Positions 33,804 through 45,053 of a stretch of DNA of 64,000 nt are shown here, piece after piece; position 1 is the stretch's first letter; every line of letters begins with the position of its first letter. The DNA lies in contig NW_023504014.1 in the NCBI RefSeq assembly GCF_014529535.1, forward strand, positions 1,302,001 to 1,366,000, written 5' to 3'. Source of the DNA: Bradysia coprophila (Eukaryota > Arthropoda > Insecta > Diptera > Sciaridae). The translations under genes were made by a program, and so were the position numbers. The notes beneath the pieces are model-generated. The model worked only from the letters and a program-made list of their open reading frames with translations, did not search any database and had not been told where the DNA came from.

Positions 33804-35873
33804 CTATCCGGTTTTTTGAGTAAACCAAAACATTGGTACCATAACATGTGGAACGTTTTCATATATCCTGAAAAGATAATTAGTTAATTGTCCACTCTGA
33901 ATGGAAGTTGTAAAACTTACGTTAATCCATTGATTGGTTGCAACAAAACATTCATTTGTAACCTTGCATTTATTTCCACTGGTACTCCTTTATTCGCATC
34001 CAATTTGATCGAAAATGCATGTTTATCCTTACTAGGACTCATACCGTCAACATGATCAGTATAACTTCGATCAGCTAAATAAAAATGTGGATATGACACG
34101 AACGCGGGCCAGTTGAAATGACAATCAGTAACATTTAATACACCGGATTTTAGATCGGGACAACTTGGTTCCGATCCCGTACAGAAGCATGTGTTGGGCG
34201 AATAGTTTTCACCGTTGTCGAAAACTCTTCCGTCACCAATCCAGTTCGCTTCTTCTGCTTCACCGTTTCGAGTTGTAAGATTTTCCGGTGCGAGGGTTAT
34301 TGATCGACACATGTCGGGCATGAAAAGTGTAATGTCATCGTCAGAATTTAAATTGGGCGGCCATAGTTTTCCAAATGTTCCATTGATTTGTGAGCAACCA
34401 TTCGAAAAAGAATCGGTGGTCGTTGCACCATTCCACATATGCAAAGTACCCATTTTGGATATGTCATATTCTCCGATATTCACGTTAAATGTTCCGTCAT
34501 AGCTCCATGAGTTATTGCGGTTTGAAAGCCATCCGAATTTGGAAAATCTTCTTGCAGGAAAAGCTGTTGAGTTCGTCGAATTCAAGTAATCAAGTAGACT
34601 ATCATTGTAACCGTCAAATAATAATTCGCGGACCGTTTTTGTAATGAAAAGACTTCCACCCAAAGTATTCAGCATAACGTTTACTCCCATCTTTATTAAA
34701 GGACCATCATATCGAACAGTATAGCCTACCATCTGTAAGAAAAATGATTAAATTCCAACATGGTTAAAAATCGAATTAAATCTGTACAGCTGATGGAACA
34801 TTTAAATTGGTTATGTTGTCATCCAACGAACCATTCGACATATGGGACATAAATTCCCACGTTCGCAATTGATTAAATGAAATCGTTCCATTATTTCGGT
34901 TCCAAGTAACATTTGTAGGATTGTTGCGTTCGAGAAACACATACGGTCCCAATTCAGCGAACATGGGCTTTACATTGGGATTGTGCACTTCATCAGAATT
35001 GGTCCAATTAAACAGCGTAAACTCTTAAAATGAAAATGATGTTTAGGAACAGGTCAGGTCAACATGAAAAATTAGGTATTTTCAGGGCCTGACTGGCCAT
35101 ATGGTTCAAATCGGACAGGCCTCATTGGCGCCTTTCATTTTTTTAGTTGCCTTTCATTAGTTAAAATTCCTTTCGATTAAATCTTGCGCCTCTTGCCTTT
35201 CGACGCAGCCAGTTCGGTAGCAGCCAGTTCGGCCCTGAACATTTGATTATCTTGTCATTTCAGGTTATTCCAAACAAAGGCCTTAAAGCGTCTTTTCTTC
35301 TAATTCTTTCTTCTGAAAGCGTCACTTTGCTCAGTTCTGACCTGACCTCTATGTAGAGCTTATTTCAGAGAATTTTAATTCTCAAAAATTTCGGAAAAAT
35401 TCTGAATTTCAGATTTTTCTCCGAATTTTTCGGAATTCTCTAAGACAAGCCCTGCCAGTAAGCGCTTTTTACAAAAGGCACTAGTATCTCACCCATATAT
35501 GTAGGAAGTGATGTTGACCTTTGTCCAGATGGTATCTCCTAGTTGGTTGCAATAGATCAGTGTCAAATAACTGTTCTTCTCTCAAAATAGTGTCAAATGA
35601 GTTGTCAATTTCACAAAGCTAGCCTCAAACAATGACAGCTCCATATAAATTTTTGTAACATTTTGGTTAGCTTTGTGAAAATGACAGCTCATTTGACATC
35701 TCAAACGACATTGACAATGATTCTTTAAAATGTCTAATCAAAATTACCGATTCAAACGAATTCAATGCACTTGTTGGACTCAAAAATCCCAATATAATAC
35801 CGAACAGTAATAAAAAATGTCCATCGCAATGCGTTTTGGTTTTTCGAGCACAGCAGTAATACAAGTAGAACAT
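33804..35873 (-). CDS. CD36-family scavenger receptor, C-terminally short
   Basis: A class B scavenger receptor (CD36/SCARB, croquemort-like), a family that binds lipoproteins, lipids or apoptotic cells at the cell surface. Five exons on the minus strand keep one frame: 35748-35873, 35493-35538 (weakest), 34788-35023, 33921-34732 and 33804-33867; introns 3 and 4 are 55 and 53 nt. The 427-aa model opens with a Cys-containing cytoplasmic stretch and a membrane segment (FLLLFGIILGFL). It then shows family landmarks: FTLFNWTN, FAELGPYVFLE, SNGSLDDNITNLNVP, the CFC and other ectodomain Cys, NGLTIYENVPHVMVPMFWF, and many N-glycosylation sites. It ends at TAG (33804-33806) just after MFWFTQKTG. Typical members are about 470-500 aa and carry a second membrane segment there, which is absent. 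AATAAA-like signals lie about 130 nt downstream. Introns 1 and 2 contain several MITEs. Confidence 0.87.
35083..35237. repeat. Small CAGGGCC-ended MITE in a CD36 gene intron
   Basis: The ends CAGGGCCTGACTGGC and GCCAGTTCGGCCCTG are 15-bp inverted repeats with two mismatches. CAGGG..CCCTG ends suggest a hAT-type MITE, but I found no 8-bp duplication. Confidence 0.7.
35355..35453. repeat. AT-rich hairpin repeat in a CD36 gene intron
   Basis: GAGCTTATTTCAGAGAATT pairs with AATTCTCTAAGACAAGCC, and AAATTTCGGAAAAATTC pairs with GAATTTTTCGGAATT inside it. MITE-like. Confidence 0.65.
35592..35697. repeat. GTCAAATGA hairpin MITE in intron 1 of the CD36 gene
   Basis: GTCAAATGAGTTGTCAATTT and CACAAAGCTAGCC pair with GGTTAGCTTTGTG and AAATGACAGCTCATTTGAC. 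The arms are about 33 bp. Confidence 0.78.
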
Positions 35874-36310
35874 CTTGTGATGTAGGTATTAATGAAGCAA
35901 GACGCCGATTGAGATTTAATTTATATGAGTCGACGAATGATGACCTTATCTCTTCAATCTATTGTTATGGATTAGATAAACCAGACTGTCTTCGATAATT
36001 TTTCGAAATGGAATTTACAAGATTATTTGCAACTCTAACTACTTTAGATAAAAGTGGTACACATTATCGCACCTAGTCAATGACTAGTAGTCATATCCGT
36101 TTTTTTTAAGAAAATTGAAGACGTAAATGAATGTATGTACCACTTAAACGTACATAACGACGACAAGAGCAATGGTTGACTCATTCGTATATTCTATAAC
36201 CAAAGCGTACATTGGAAATGGTGTATAAATAAGATTAATAAAAATTAATGAGATCAAACCAAAATTCTACGATTGGCCCCATGCGACCAAACCCCCAGTG
36301 AGTACATAAC

Positions 36311-37208
36311 CAGTGGTGGATTACCCTATGGGAAATTCGGTACCGTGCCCATGGCGCTGGAAACATTTGGCGCTGAGTTCAGTCACAGAATGGACAATTA
36401 TTGTCTGAAGAGAAATTGTTTATTAGTTTCAAACTGAAATTTAAAAAAAATTTGCTTGCGGCGCTCGTAATCTGTCACAAACCTATAGAGAGTTTGCGGA
36501 TGCCCAATCTCGTAAAGCACAGTACGCACGTAGTTTTTAAATTTGTATTTTGACGAGTGCAGGAGTCCACGGGTTAAAAGTGAAAATTTCAATTCGCATT
36601 TATTCAGTCCAAACATTTACAAAAAGGAATTATTTTGCGAGGAAACATGAATGGTGAAGTCTAAAATGAAACATTTAGAACTATAGTTCTTCACATCATG
36701 GAAAGTGTCAAAAAACGAGGAAACAGCGCCTCTTCGATCACTCGAACTAGTTCAGAATGGAGTGCTGAGCTGATGTTCATTTGCCTTTTACACACAAGAG
36801 CGTAAATCAGGTTAAAAAAGGAAATCTGATGCCTCGAAAAAGAAAAAGCTCGGCCATTGAATTAGCGTAAAAACTACGAATTGTGATGTGGTCTTCATAA
36901 ACTAAAATTTTTAACTTTTAACTCATACCAGTCAGTGCTATGCCAATAATCAAAAAAGCATTTTCTTATGGTATCAGAATTTATGTAATGATACCTTATT
37001 TTTCCAAATTTTCTTGCTCGCTGCGCTCGCAATTACATTTCTTCCACTTCTGTCGTAACACTATCATTCTTTCAATAGTCTCCGGAATGCACGTCTTGAA
37101 CAAGGAGTAATTTTCGTTATTACCACCTTGTTTATATGAATTTCATATAGAAAAATTGGCGCTTAAATTGCGTTTGCCAGTGGCGCTGAAAACCTTAATC
37201 CGCCCCTG
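36311..37208. mobile_element. Non-autonomous hAT-like DNA transposon
   Basis: An 898-bp element with ends CAGTGGTGGATTA and TAATCCGCCCCTG (13-bp inverted repeats, two mismatches). The exact 8-bp word TACATAAC is duplicated at 36303-36310 and 37209-37216. CAG-GGCGGATTA ends with an 8-bp duplication are typical of hAT elements. GGCGCT words recur near both ends. No transposase domain is visible; the 72-aa minus-strand ORF is unassigned. Confidence 0.88.
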
Positions 37209-37448
37209 TACATAACCTTAATACATAACCATAGTCCTAGCATGTATAACGGTTACATCATGAACGTAGCCGTAGCCAAGTTCGTGACGCAGTTACGTCT
37301 ATAAAAAAAGTCTAACAAAGGAATACCCACCAAAAGTACCAAAACAGCAGCATTCTTCACCACTTTTTCTCTCAGTTTTCTTTTTTTTTAATCTGTTTAT
37401 TATCATTCCAAATGCCATTTTCCAACCGATCTTTATTCTTTTTCAGAC

Positions 37449-37736
37449 ATGACATTAAATGTTTCTTTCAAGTTGGGTCAACTAGATAATCTTACAGATG
37501 TTACACCAGTTACTACACATGTAACAGCACCTGTTACGACACCTGCAACAGCACCTGTTACTACGCCTGTAACAGCACCTGTTACTACACCTGTAACAGC
37601 AGCAACCGTGTCACTGTGTGACTGTTTTATTGGTATGTTTTGTTCCAAATGTGACTTTAGTACCTTTAGTACTACAGGATCAAAAAGGTGTGTTTTAGAC
37701 CCAGGTGATGAAAACGTCCAGAGATGGAGCGATTAG
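37449..37736 (+). CDS. Small Thr/Val/Pro-repeat ORF, hypothetical
   Basis: A 95-codon ORF with a mucin-like core of VTAPVTTP repeats (about residues 16-52), then a Cys-rich tail (CDCFIGMFCSKC). A good acceptor (TTATTCTTTTTCAG) lies 2 nt before the ATG and a possible donor (G/GTATGTTT) inside it, so it could be an internal exon of a longer plus-strand gene. Thr-rich repeats of this kind are often O-glycosylated in secreted proteins. No signal peptide is seen. It may be non-coding minisatellite read by chance. Confidence 0.3.
   Translation: MTLNVSFKLGQLDNLTDVTPVTTHVTAPVTTPATAPVTTPVTAPVTTPVTAATVSLCDCFIGMFCSKCDFSTFSTTGSKRCVLDPGDENVQRWSD
37494..37606 (+). repeat. 24-bp minisatellite (VTAPVTTP units)
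   Basis: The unit GTAACAGCACCTGTTACTAC plus ACCT is repeated about four times with single-base changes, mostly at third positions. It keeps the reading frame of the ORF at 37449. Confidence 0.85.
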
Positions 37737-38333
37737 AAAAATAGTTAAAAAATTATTGTAACGAGGTTTTGGTATGGCAGCAAAAGTCATCTCGTCTGGG
37801 TAAGTGTTTTTCAAATTTTCTCTGTTGCGGCTTTAATTTTACGTATTTCAATAGTGCTTAAATAAAGAATATTTTTGACAAGTAAACTCTAAATATTTTG
37901 AGGCATCGACCGCAATGCCAAAGGTTCAACTGTGGGGCATTTTTCGACGATTTTGGTAAATTGATTGATTGATTTCGATTTCTCAATTTCCTTAACTCGC
38001 TCTATTCAAAAAGTTATTTTTCTCCATACTCGAAAAAATGCCATATTTTTGGGCCGGAAGTAATTTGTAGCATCCAATAAAAGCAAATTATAAAAATGTA
38101 GTTAATTTCTTCACATATGATCAATTGACAGATAGAACGGCTCAGCCACCAAATGGCGCATTTTTTAGAACATCGATGTAACTTTGTATAAGGTCAACGT
38201 TGACGATTCGAGCCATTATTTTCTTACAAACAATCACTGGATTGCCAGGTTCATCAGATGTAAGTTGTGCCACAAAATGTGCGATTAATGTCTAAAACGA
38301 AAGTTGTACAATTGGAGGCACGGTTCAATTGGA
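37737..38333. other. Spacer downstream of the NPC2-like gene
   Basis: No exon recognised. It should contain the 3' UTR of the minus-strand NPC2-like gene. Confidence 0.45.
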
Positions 38334-39108
38334 TTAGAAATTGAAACTGTCTTCTTTTCGAATAATATTTCCATGTCTCATTACCATTGTTGTTACAGCT
38401 GTAGTTGGAACGGTAAACATACCGTCGAATCTATATGTATTTCCAACCGCCTGAGGGCACGTCGTATAGCGACAGGAATCGTAATCATACGTCACAACTG
38501 CATTTGGTACTTGGATATTCTCTACTGGAACAAAAACTTGATTCTCAGCAGATCCAGCTGCAAGTCCGACTAAAAACCCATGTGTAGTGGCAGTGGTAGA
38601 TGCAATGGATGCGATATAGGTCAGTGAAATGTTCGTTAATTTGCCGCTGATTATGCCACAGCAATTCGGCATTTTGCAACCCCAATTATCGAAACATGGA
38701 CCAATTGTTATGTCAGTCACAACAGTTGGGGCTTTTTTTTCGAAAAGATTTCTTTTTTACATTATCTTCTTATAAAACAGCGTTCAATTTTCAAATAATG
38801 AAAAACCGGTGAAGCTTATCTTTTTAGTAAAATTGAATGTGAAACTTACATGCCGGATCACATTCATAGCTGACGATTGGCCTGTTCTCATTCCATATGT
38901 CTTGCGAATTAGCAAACTGTTGAAAGACATTTTTTATCGAAAATTTTAGATTAATTCTATAAAGTCAATTAGCGCCAATTACGCCAGTTTTATCGACACA
39001 CATACGCCAGTTTTAATAGAATATAGCAGGTTTGAACTTGTAAACAATTACAAAATAAAAGTAAGATACCTTGGCAACAATAGCGACGATATAAAAAATT
39101 GTAAACAT
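38334..39108 (-). CDS. NPC2-like / ML-domain secreted lipid-binding protein
   Basis: Three exons on the minus strand, 39070-39108, 38850-38916 and 38334-38731, join in frame to a 167-aa protein. Donors are AAG/GTATCT and T/GTAAGT; acceptors are TTTCAACAG and AAAAAAG. Exon 1 is the start of a signal peptide (MFTIFYIVAIVAK, continued by FANS). The mature part follows the ML (MD-2-related lipid-recognition) pattern: an early Cys (VSYECDPA), ITIGPCFDNWGCKMPNC, an ISLTYIAS beta strand, and the diagnostic SCRYTTCPQAVGNTYRFDG segment where NPC2 proteins carry C..CP..G..Y. NPC2-type proteins bind sterols or other lipids in lysosomes or extracellular fluid, and insects have expanded sets. The C-terminus (MRHGNIIRKEDSFNF) is shorter than usual and lacks the last paired Cys. 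The family call rests on motif recognition, and the exon 3 acceptor is the weakest junction. Confidence 0.7.
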
Positions 39109-39604
39109 CTTCTTCCACTTCCAGTAGTTTAATGTTGAAAAATGAAATAACACGTCCGAATATAAGAGAATTTATAATACGTGTCGCTTACCTACCTCAG
39201 TGAGGATAACACGCATGTCTATTATTTTACATGCTCCTAGCGTTGAAAACCGTTCTTTTCAAATTCCATGCACTTTCGACTTCTTCAGCATGTAAAATCC
39301 ATTACACGACTAGGAGATAGAAATGAAACGTCACGATTTCATGAGTTTATTGACCTCTGCTTCGCCTCGTATCAACAAAATTCACACGAAACTTGGACTT
39401 TCAACTTTTTATCCCATCTTATGTAAATGACTATTAAGTTTATCACCGAATGCCGATAGAGAACTAGAGCGAAATTATGTTGAGTTTACGAAAAATCTCA
39501 TCATTTGAACTCTTTCGAATCGAACTTCTCGAGCAATAAATCCTTGGTACTGGGTCGTATATACTGTAAAGAAATCTTCCAGACAAAGAATTCAGTTGAC
39601 AAAT

Positions 39605-40197
39605 GGCATTGCAGGGTTGGTAGAATATCAGCCCTAAAAAACACGCTAGGGGTGAGTTTTGTCCAGAATGAATATCTCTCGATGGCTGTAACTGAAAATT
39701 CTGATTGTCTGTACGTAGAGTAACAACTGTGATTTTTTGCAGAATTTTTGGACCCCTCCTTAAGGGTGAAAAAATTCACTCAATAAATGTTTTAAAAAAT
39801 TGGATGTTTGCTATCATTTTTTTAGATCTGAAAAAATTATGTGAAATACATGTCCATAAGACCAATCAATGGTCAAAATACCGAGTTAGTTCTGTACCTC
39901 TAACGTATAAAAAAAAAATCGCAAAAAATGTGATGAAAATCTCAGATGTTACCCTCCCCCTGTTACCCCAGGTTACACAGACATTTTTCGAGAATTAGTA
40001 CAGATTTTTGCGTCAACACACTAGAGAGAAATAAATGAAAAACGAAATTCTCATTTTTGCCAATAACTCCACTATAACTCCAATTTTGGAGTGTCATGCT
40101 AAACTAAAAGTAGTTTTAGGCCAAAACCTTTCGGTTGATGTATCTTAATGCTTTAGTTCCTTTGGTGGCACTTTTTACATGCTAACCCTGCAATGCC
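39605..40197. mobile_element. Terminal-inverted-repeat element, unassigned
   Basis: GGCATTGCAGGGTTGG at the left and CTAACCCTGCAATGCC at the right are 16-bp inverted repeats with one mismatch, 593 bp apart. No transposase is encoded and I could not find a direct duplication outside, so the superfamily is open. Confidence 0.65.
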
Positions 40198-41191
40198 CTC
40201 TATTATTTTGACACAGTTGCGTTTATGTTTTATTATGTTATTTCGACCACAAAAATGCAAAAACTTATCGAACATTTTTGACTTCATCACGTTTTGGTAT
40301 GGTGGAAAGTCTGCTGACGGCACATAGCCAGATATATGTTTGAACAAACGAAGTAAAAGACTTATTAAAATTATTAGATGGAGAGAAGTGCGAACAGTTC
40401 TTGTCATTGTTCTTGCAAAGGGTTGATCCATTTTGTTCGGTTGATTTACGTTTTCGCCTATGACGAAATGACCATTTTATTTACGGCAAATGAATACTGT
40501 TTGCTTAGCACAAATAATTTAGCGCCAATTTCCTTATACATTTGCAACAGTTTCTACGTTTCCGTGAACCGAAAATTCAAACAACATCTGAACAAACAAT
40601 TTAGTAACTGACGCAAATTCTTGTGATTCCGTAGAAATAAAGAGAAAATAAGTGATTGTATGAACTCTGAAATGCAATTTGAACAAGAGCATTATTTAAG
40701 TTTTGAGTCGAACGTCGTTTGATCTGTATAACGTTATTAACGTGAATCACACGTCGTGAATCAACAACAGCAATGACTGAGATCTGTCTAACGTGACACA
40801 TAACTGAACATAATTTCTATAAGCTCGTCATGAATCAAAAACAAAAAATAGCGAGTTTTATTAATGTTTCACCCCAAAATATTCTGCGGGTTGTTATATA
40901 ACAGTTAGTAATCCATTTCATGAAATTTAAGACCAATAAGTAATTATCGGCATAATAGGTATATGGCGACTTTCACTTATAATTAGAAGTTGCTGTTAAA
41001 GTGCAAAATTTTAGTAAACTTTTCCCGATGGACAAATATTCAATTGAAAATTCTTTGTCTGTCAATCCTTCAAAATTTTACAAAAGAAAATCTGCAAATA
41101 GTTAGAAAATCCGCAAAAACATAGAAAATCATTTTACACCAGTGGCTTTTAAAACGCTTGGTCCAATGGGTTCAGACACGAAATGTTTTCC
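40198..41191. other. AT-rich spacer, no gene seen
   Basis: Only short ORFs without recognisable motifs. Confidence 0.45.
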
Positions 41192-41350
41192 AATGAAAGT
41201 GTAAAACAGGTATGGTCTATTGTCCGCCCGGAGGACATAAACATTTGATTTTCGTACTTAAACGCACTCATTTTCATATTATTTGACATAAAATATGAGT
41301 GTGTTTAAGACGAATTCGCCGACCAACCATATCTGTTCTAGACTTTCATT
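41192..41350. repeat. Hairpin MITE-like repeat
   Basis: AATGAAAGT..AAACAGGTATGGT pairs with ACCATATCTGTT..ACTTTCATT. An inner pair, CTTAAACGCACTCATTTT and AAAATATGAGTGTGTTTAAG, strengthens the fold. Confidence 0.75.
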
Positions 41351-44300
41351 GATGTTTTCTAACAAAGTTGGGCAGAATGATAAGGAAGGAAACTGGTGAG
41401 AAAAGGTCTTTGGATTTCTTGTTGCAAAAACTGTTAATCTCGATCCAAAGAGGCACTTTTGGAAAAAAGTTGACAGATGATTTTATTTTGTAGTTAACTA
41501 CATTTTGTAAATAAAAGCTTGAATAAAAAAAATCAGAAAAATCCAATCAAAACAAGAAAATCCTTGAAAATGGAAAAAAATTCATTTGAAAATCCAACAA
41601 GATTCAGTAGAAAAATCATTGAAAATCCTCAGATAATTGTGTTTTTGGAAATCTTTGTTAACTAAATTTACAATTACTTGTCCCTTGACTATTCCATACT
41701 GCTATGTCTAACCGAACTTTCGTAATTTTGTTCAAGAAGAACTACATATATCCCAAAGTGGGATTTTTTACGTGTGCGAAACAGTATATGTCGAGTCAGC
41801 GTAGAATTCACAATATCAATACCTATTTTTCGAAAGTTGATTTGCTAGAATAGATTAAGATTGGCTCACCTAGTATGTGTATATTACGTAGATGGAAGCA
41901 CGGGGTTTCAGTGGGTTTCGAACATTTAGTTTTTTCATGTTGCAGATATTGCAGTGTCAAATTCTGTCCAAGATGTGACATATTTGCAAGGTATTGGCCT
42001 TTTTCACAAAGTATAATCAGCGTAACCTTCGTAAAAACAATCTTGAATCTGACAAGAGCATGTGTGCCAACGTGTAAAAAACAAATGTTCAAAACCCACT
42101 GCTGAACCGTGGCGATCCGTTTGTCAAACGGACAGTACATAAACAAATTCCATCACCTATTTCCCAAAATTTTCCCATGTTTTCCAGATTTACAATTTTG
42201 TTTTGAAAATCTCATCAAACTTTTTGTAAAAATTTACAAAAATCAATTTTCCAAAGATAGGTCCTGAATTAACCTATACTTATACAAGTGAAACTCGCAA
42301 TCTCTCTAATAACCGTAATGCAAATATTGTTCTATTGAAACATAAATTCAAACTTATTATGATTTTTGGAACATCTTCCCCATTTCTATACAAAATTGTT
42401 CTGCATTAAAAATGTAAAACAATTTCATTTCAAAACGCAACACATTGGCGATGAATATTTTCGGCGGATAGATCCCTTTATTCGCCGGTTCCATATGCCG
42501 CTTTTCATAAACTCATTCGGTGGAAAATTTATAGCAAAATTATAAATTCAATGATTTATGTTACTGTTAAAAACAATTTTTTTTTTCTTCTGTATAATAA
42601 CTAACAACATCCAGCGAACACACTGAATATACAGTTTTATCGGCAAAACTGAAAAACATTTTCCGGAAATATTAATATAGAAATTTGGATATGAACAAAT
42701 ATATAATCTTTTGTTGTGTTTTTTGTGTGTAAACTTTAATATAACGCTTAAAGAAGATCATCTTTTGGACCATTATTTCGTAGTCCTAAATACCATTATT
42801 CACATTAAGTGTGGTGAAACTAAAGGCAATATAGCAAAGCACATCGTGTAACAACAGATTCCATATTATAAAGTGAAGAAACTTGTTCGTCGTTGTTATG
42901 GTAAACTAATGTTATAAAATATATGTATACGTTCATACCATAATAGTGTGACTGGGTATGACTACAGGGATGTTTATAATATAATCTCACCTCCCGCGTA
43001 TTTATAATTCTGTCATAGATATCCTTTGAAAAGATGTATGTCAGATTCCAAAATAAGATCCCAATTTCCCCAACACGTATATATATTACAGTTAACCGAA
43101 AAGCAATGGTGTTGAAAACATGGAAAGATAAAAATTTTGTGCTGAAAAGTTTCGGTTATAAAATACCTTTTTGTGGATGCCTCTCGGTGGAGAAAATTTG
43201 AATATTTAAGGCGATGAAATGTAAATATTAATTATAAAATAACACAAAAGCTTTGTAAGTTTTCATTAGATAATGATTACCGGAGGATCAGGTTGACAGA
43301 TAGGCACACATCTGTGGGGAAAAATATTGGAAAGACTGAATATACATACGACAGTCGTTATAAGTCATTGGCCCGTATAGCAGAGCGTAGTTAGATATTT
43401 TGTCGGTTATTTCCCGGGAGTTAAGTTTTATTAAACATTTACATAACTTTTTGTTTTGATGGGTCGCTGTACTCTCCAGTTATTCGAACAGTACAGTACC
43501 AACGATCTTTGGAGTAAATTAGAAACTTATTTTCGAAAAGTTTTTTTTTTTTTGAATTTATGATTTAGCGTTGTGATACTCACTACTTGTTCAGCGTGAG
43601 CATACCGTCTACTGTCTTGTGGGAACCGGTGGAACAACTTAAGATGGACTGGTCTGTACTGTCCTAGGGCCATCATCCAGTTCTGAGGCCGAACCAGCTC
43701 TCTATTCGATAACCTATCTATCAACGTTCACTCGACGTGATAACGAATTGGGCAAGGAGAAGAGTGGTTTTAACTCCAAAATGTGGTTTTAGTTCCAGCT
43801 TTCACGTTGACCTGATTAAAAAATTCAGGTTTTAGTATATTTTTGATCACAAATCCAGACTTCATAATCTGCTTAAGGGTACCTGACCTAAACCCAACCA
43901 GCGTTCATATTTTGGGATTGCTTAATTAAATCGGTTGGGTAACAGTGCTTATTGTTTCTTCACAAACCTAGTCTAGTCTTGTCCTAGTCTAGTTCGGTCC
44001 CATACTTTAACCTGTTACAGACGGCAAGTAATGACCGGTATTATTATCGGGTCTATTACTTCCATCGATCAAAGTATTTTTAGTCTGTTGATTTGAAATC
44101 TTCTACTTTAATTTTTGTAACATGCATTTTACCATATAACGGACCATATTACCCAGAGTTTGCCACTATTTTTGTCGTCGTTATCGATAACAGATGAATA
44201 GCTGTATGTGACAGGTTAAGCAGGTTGTCCTCTCCGATAGTCATCACTGTGTCTGAGGAGTAGTTATAGTTACAGTTCATCCATTCTTCGCAACTTCCGG

Positions 44301-44553
44301 AGAATAGAAGTCGCTACGTAATCAGTAATGAGTTCTGTTTAATGTGGGCGTACTGTTTTGCACATGTAAAAAATCCTACTTTTGTATCTAAGATGTTCTT
44401 CTTGGTTTCTCCGATTTTTCTAATTTGCCATTCGGAATAGGATACGAAATGAGAGAAATCAGGATTAGCAATAGAGGGATTCTCTTGAAAAACAGCCTAC
44501 CGAAATCGGACGCATTTTCTAGTGGAATTTTCTGTATGTAACCTAGAAAGGAC
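41351..44553. other. AT-rich spacer, no gene recognised
   Basis: No exon of a known family, RNA gene or intact mobile element seen in about 3.2 kb. Undetected non-coding RNAs or short exons are possible. Confidence 0.4.
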
Positions 44554-44819
44554 TTTTTTTTTATAAATAGTTCTTTATTATCACTTCTTTTTACACTAGT
44601 GTGAAGTACAAAATAGGGGTCAGCTTAACAAATTTTCTTACAATAGAAGGATTACGTAAAGGTAGATAAAAAGTACAACAAAAAATAAGAGAACACGCTC
44701 ATTTGATGATAATATCACAGGTCATATAGGATTAATTAGGTTTAACAAAAACAAAAAAGAAAGAGGTATCGTGACTGGGGTCACATCACAGTTAGACATC
44801 ACAGTTTAAGTCATCATTC

Positions 44820-45053
44820 TCAGTTTATAAAATAATAAGGTGACACCGGTCCAAACTCATCACTTTCACTTATCACTTTAAGCTTCACCTTCGATCGAAA
44901 AATTTCAATGTTATTGCACTGTCGCAGATCGGAGTTAGGTCTATTGTACTCGTTGATTGACTGTCGGAGAGAAGGATGAAGTTGCGAATCATAGACTTGG
45001 CTCATTCTTCTCGATGAGCGTTGATAAACGGTACGGTTGAGCCTAATGTCGAA
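44820..45053 (-). pseudogene. Reverse transcriptase C-terminus of the outer LINE
   Basis: Continues the frame interrupted at 46083: FDI, then RLNRTVYQRSSRRMSQVYD, ending ISESDEFGPVSPYYFIN before the stop. Sequences of this type close many CR1/Jockey-like ORFs. The preceding codons up to 45068 belong to the inserted LINE, not to this protein. Confidence 0.8.
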
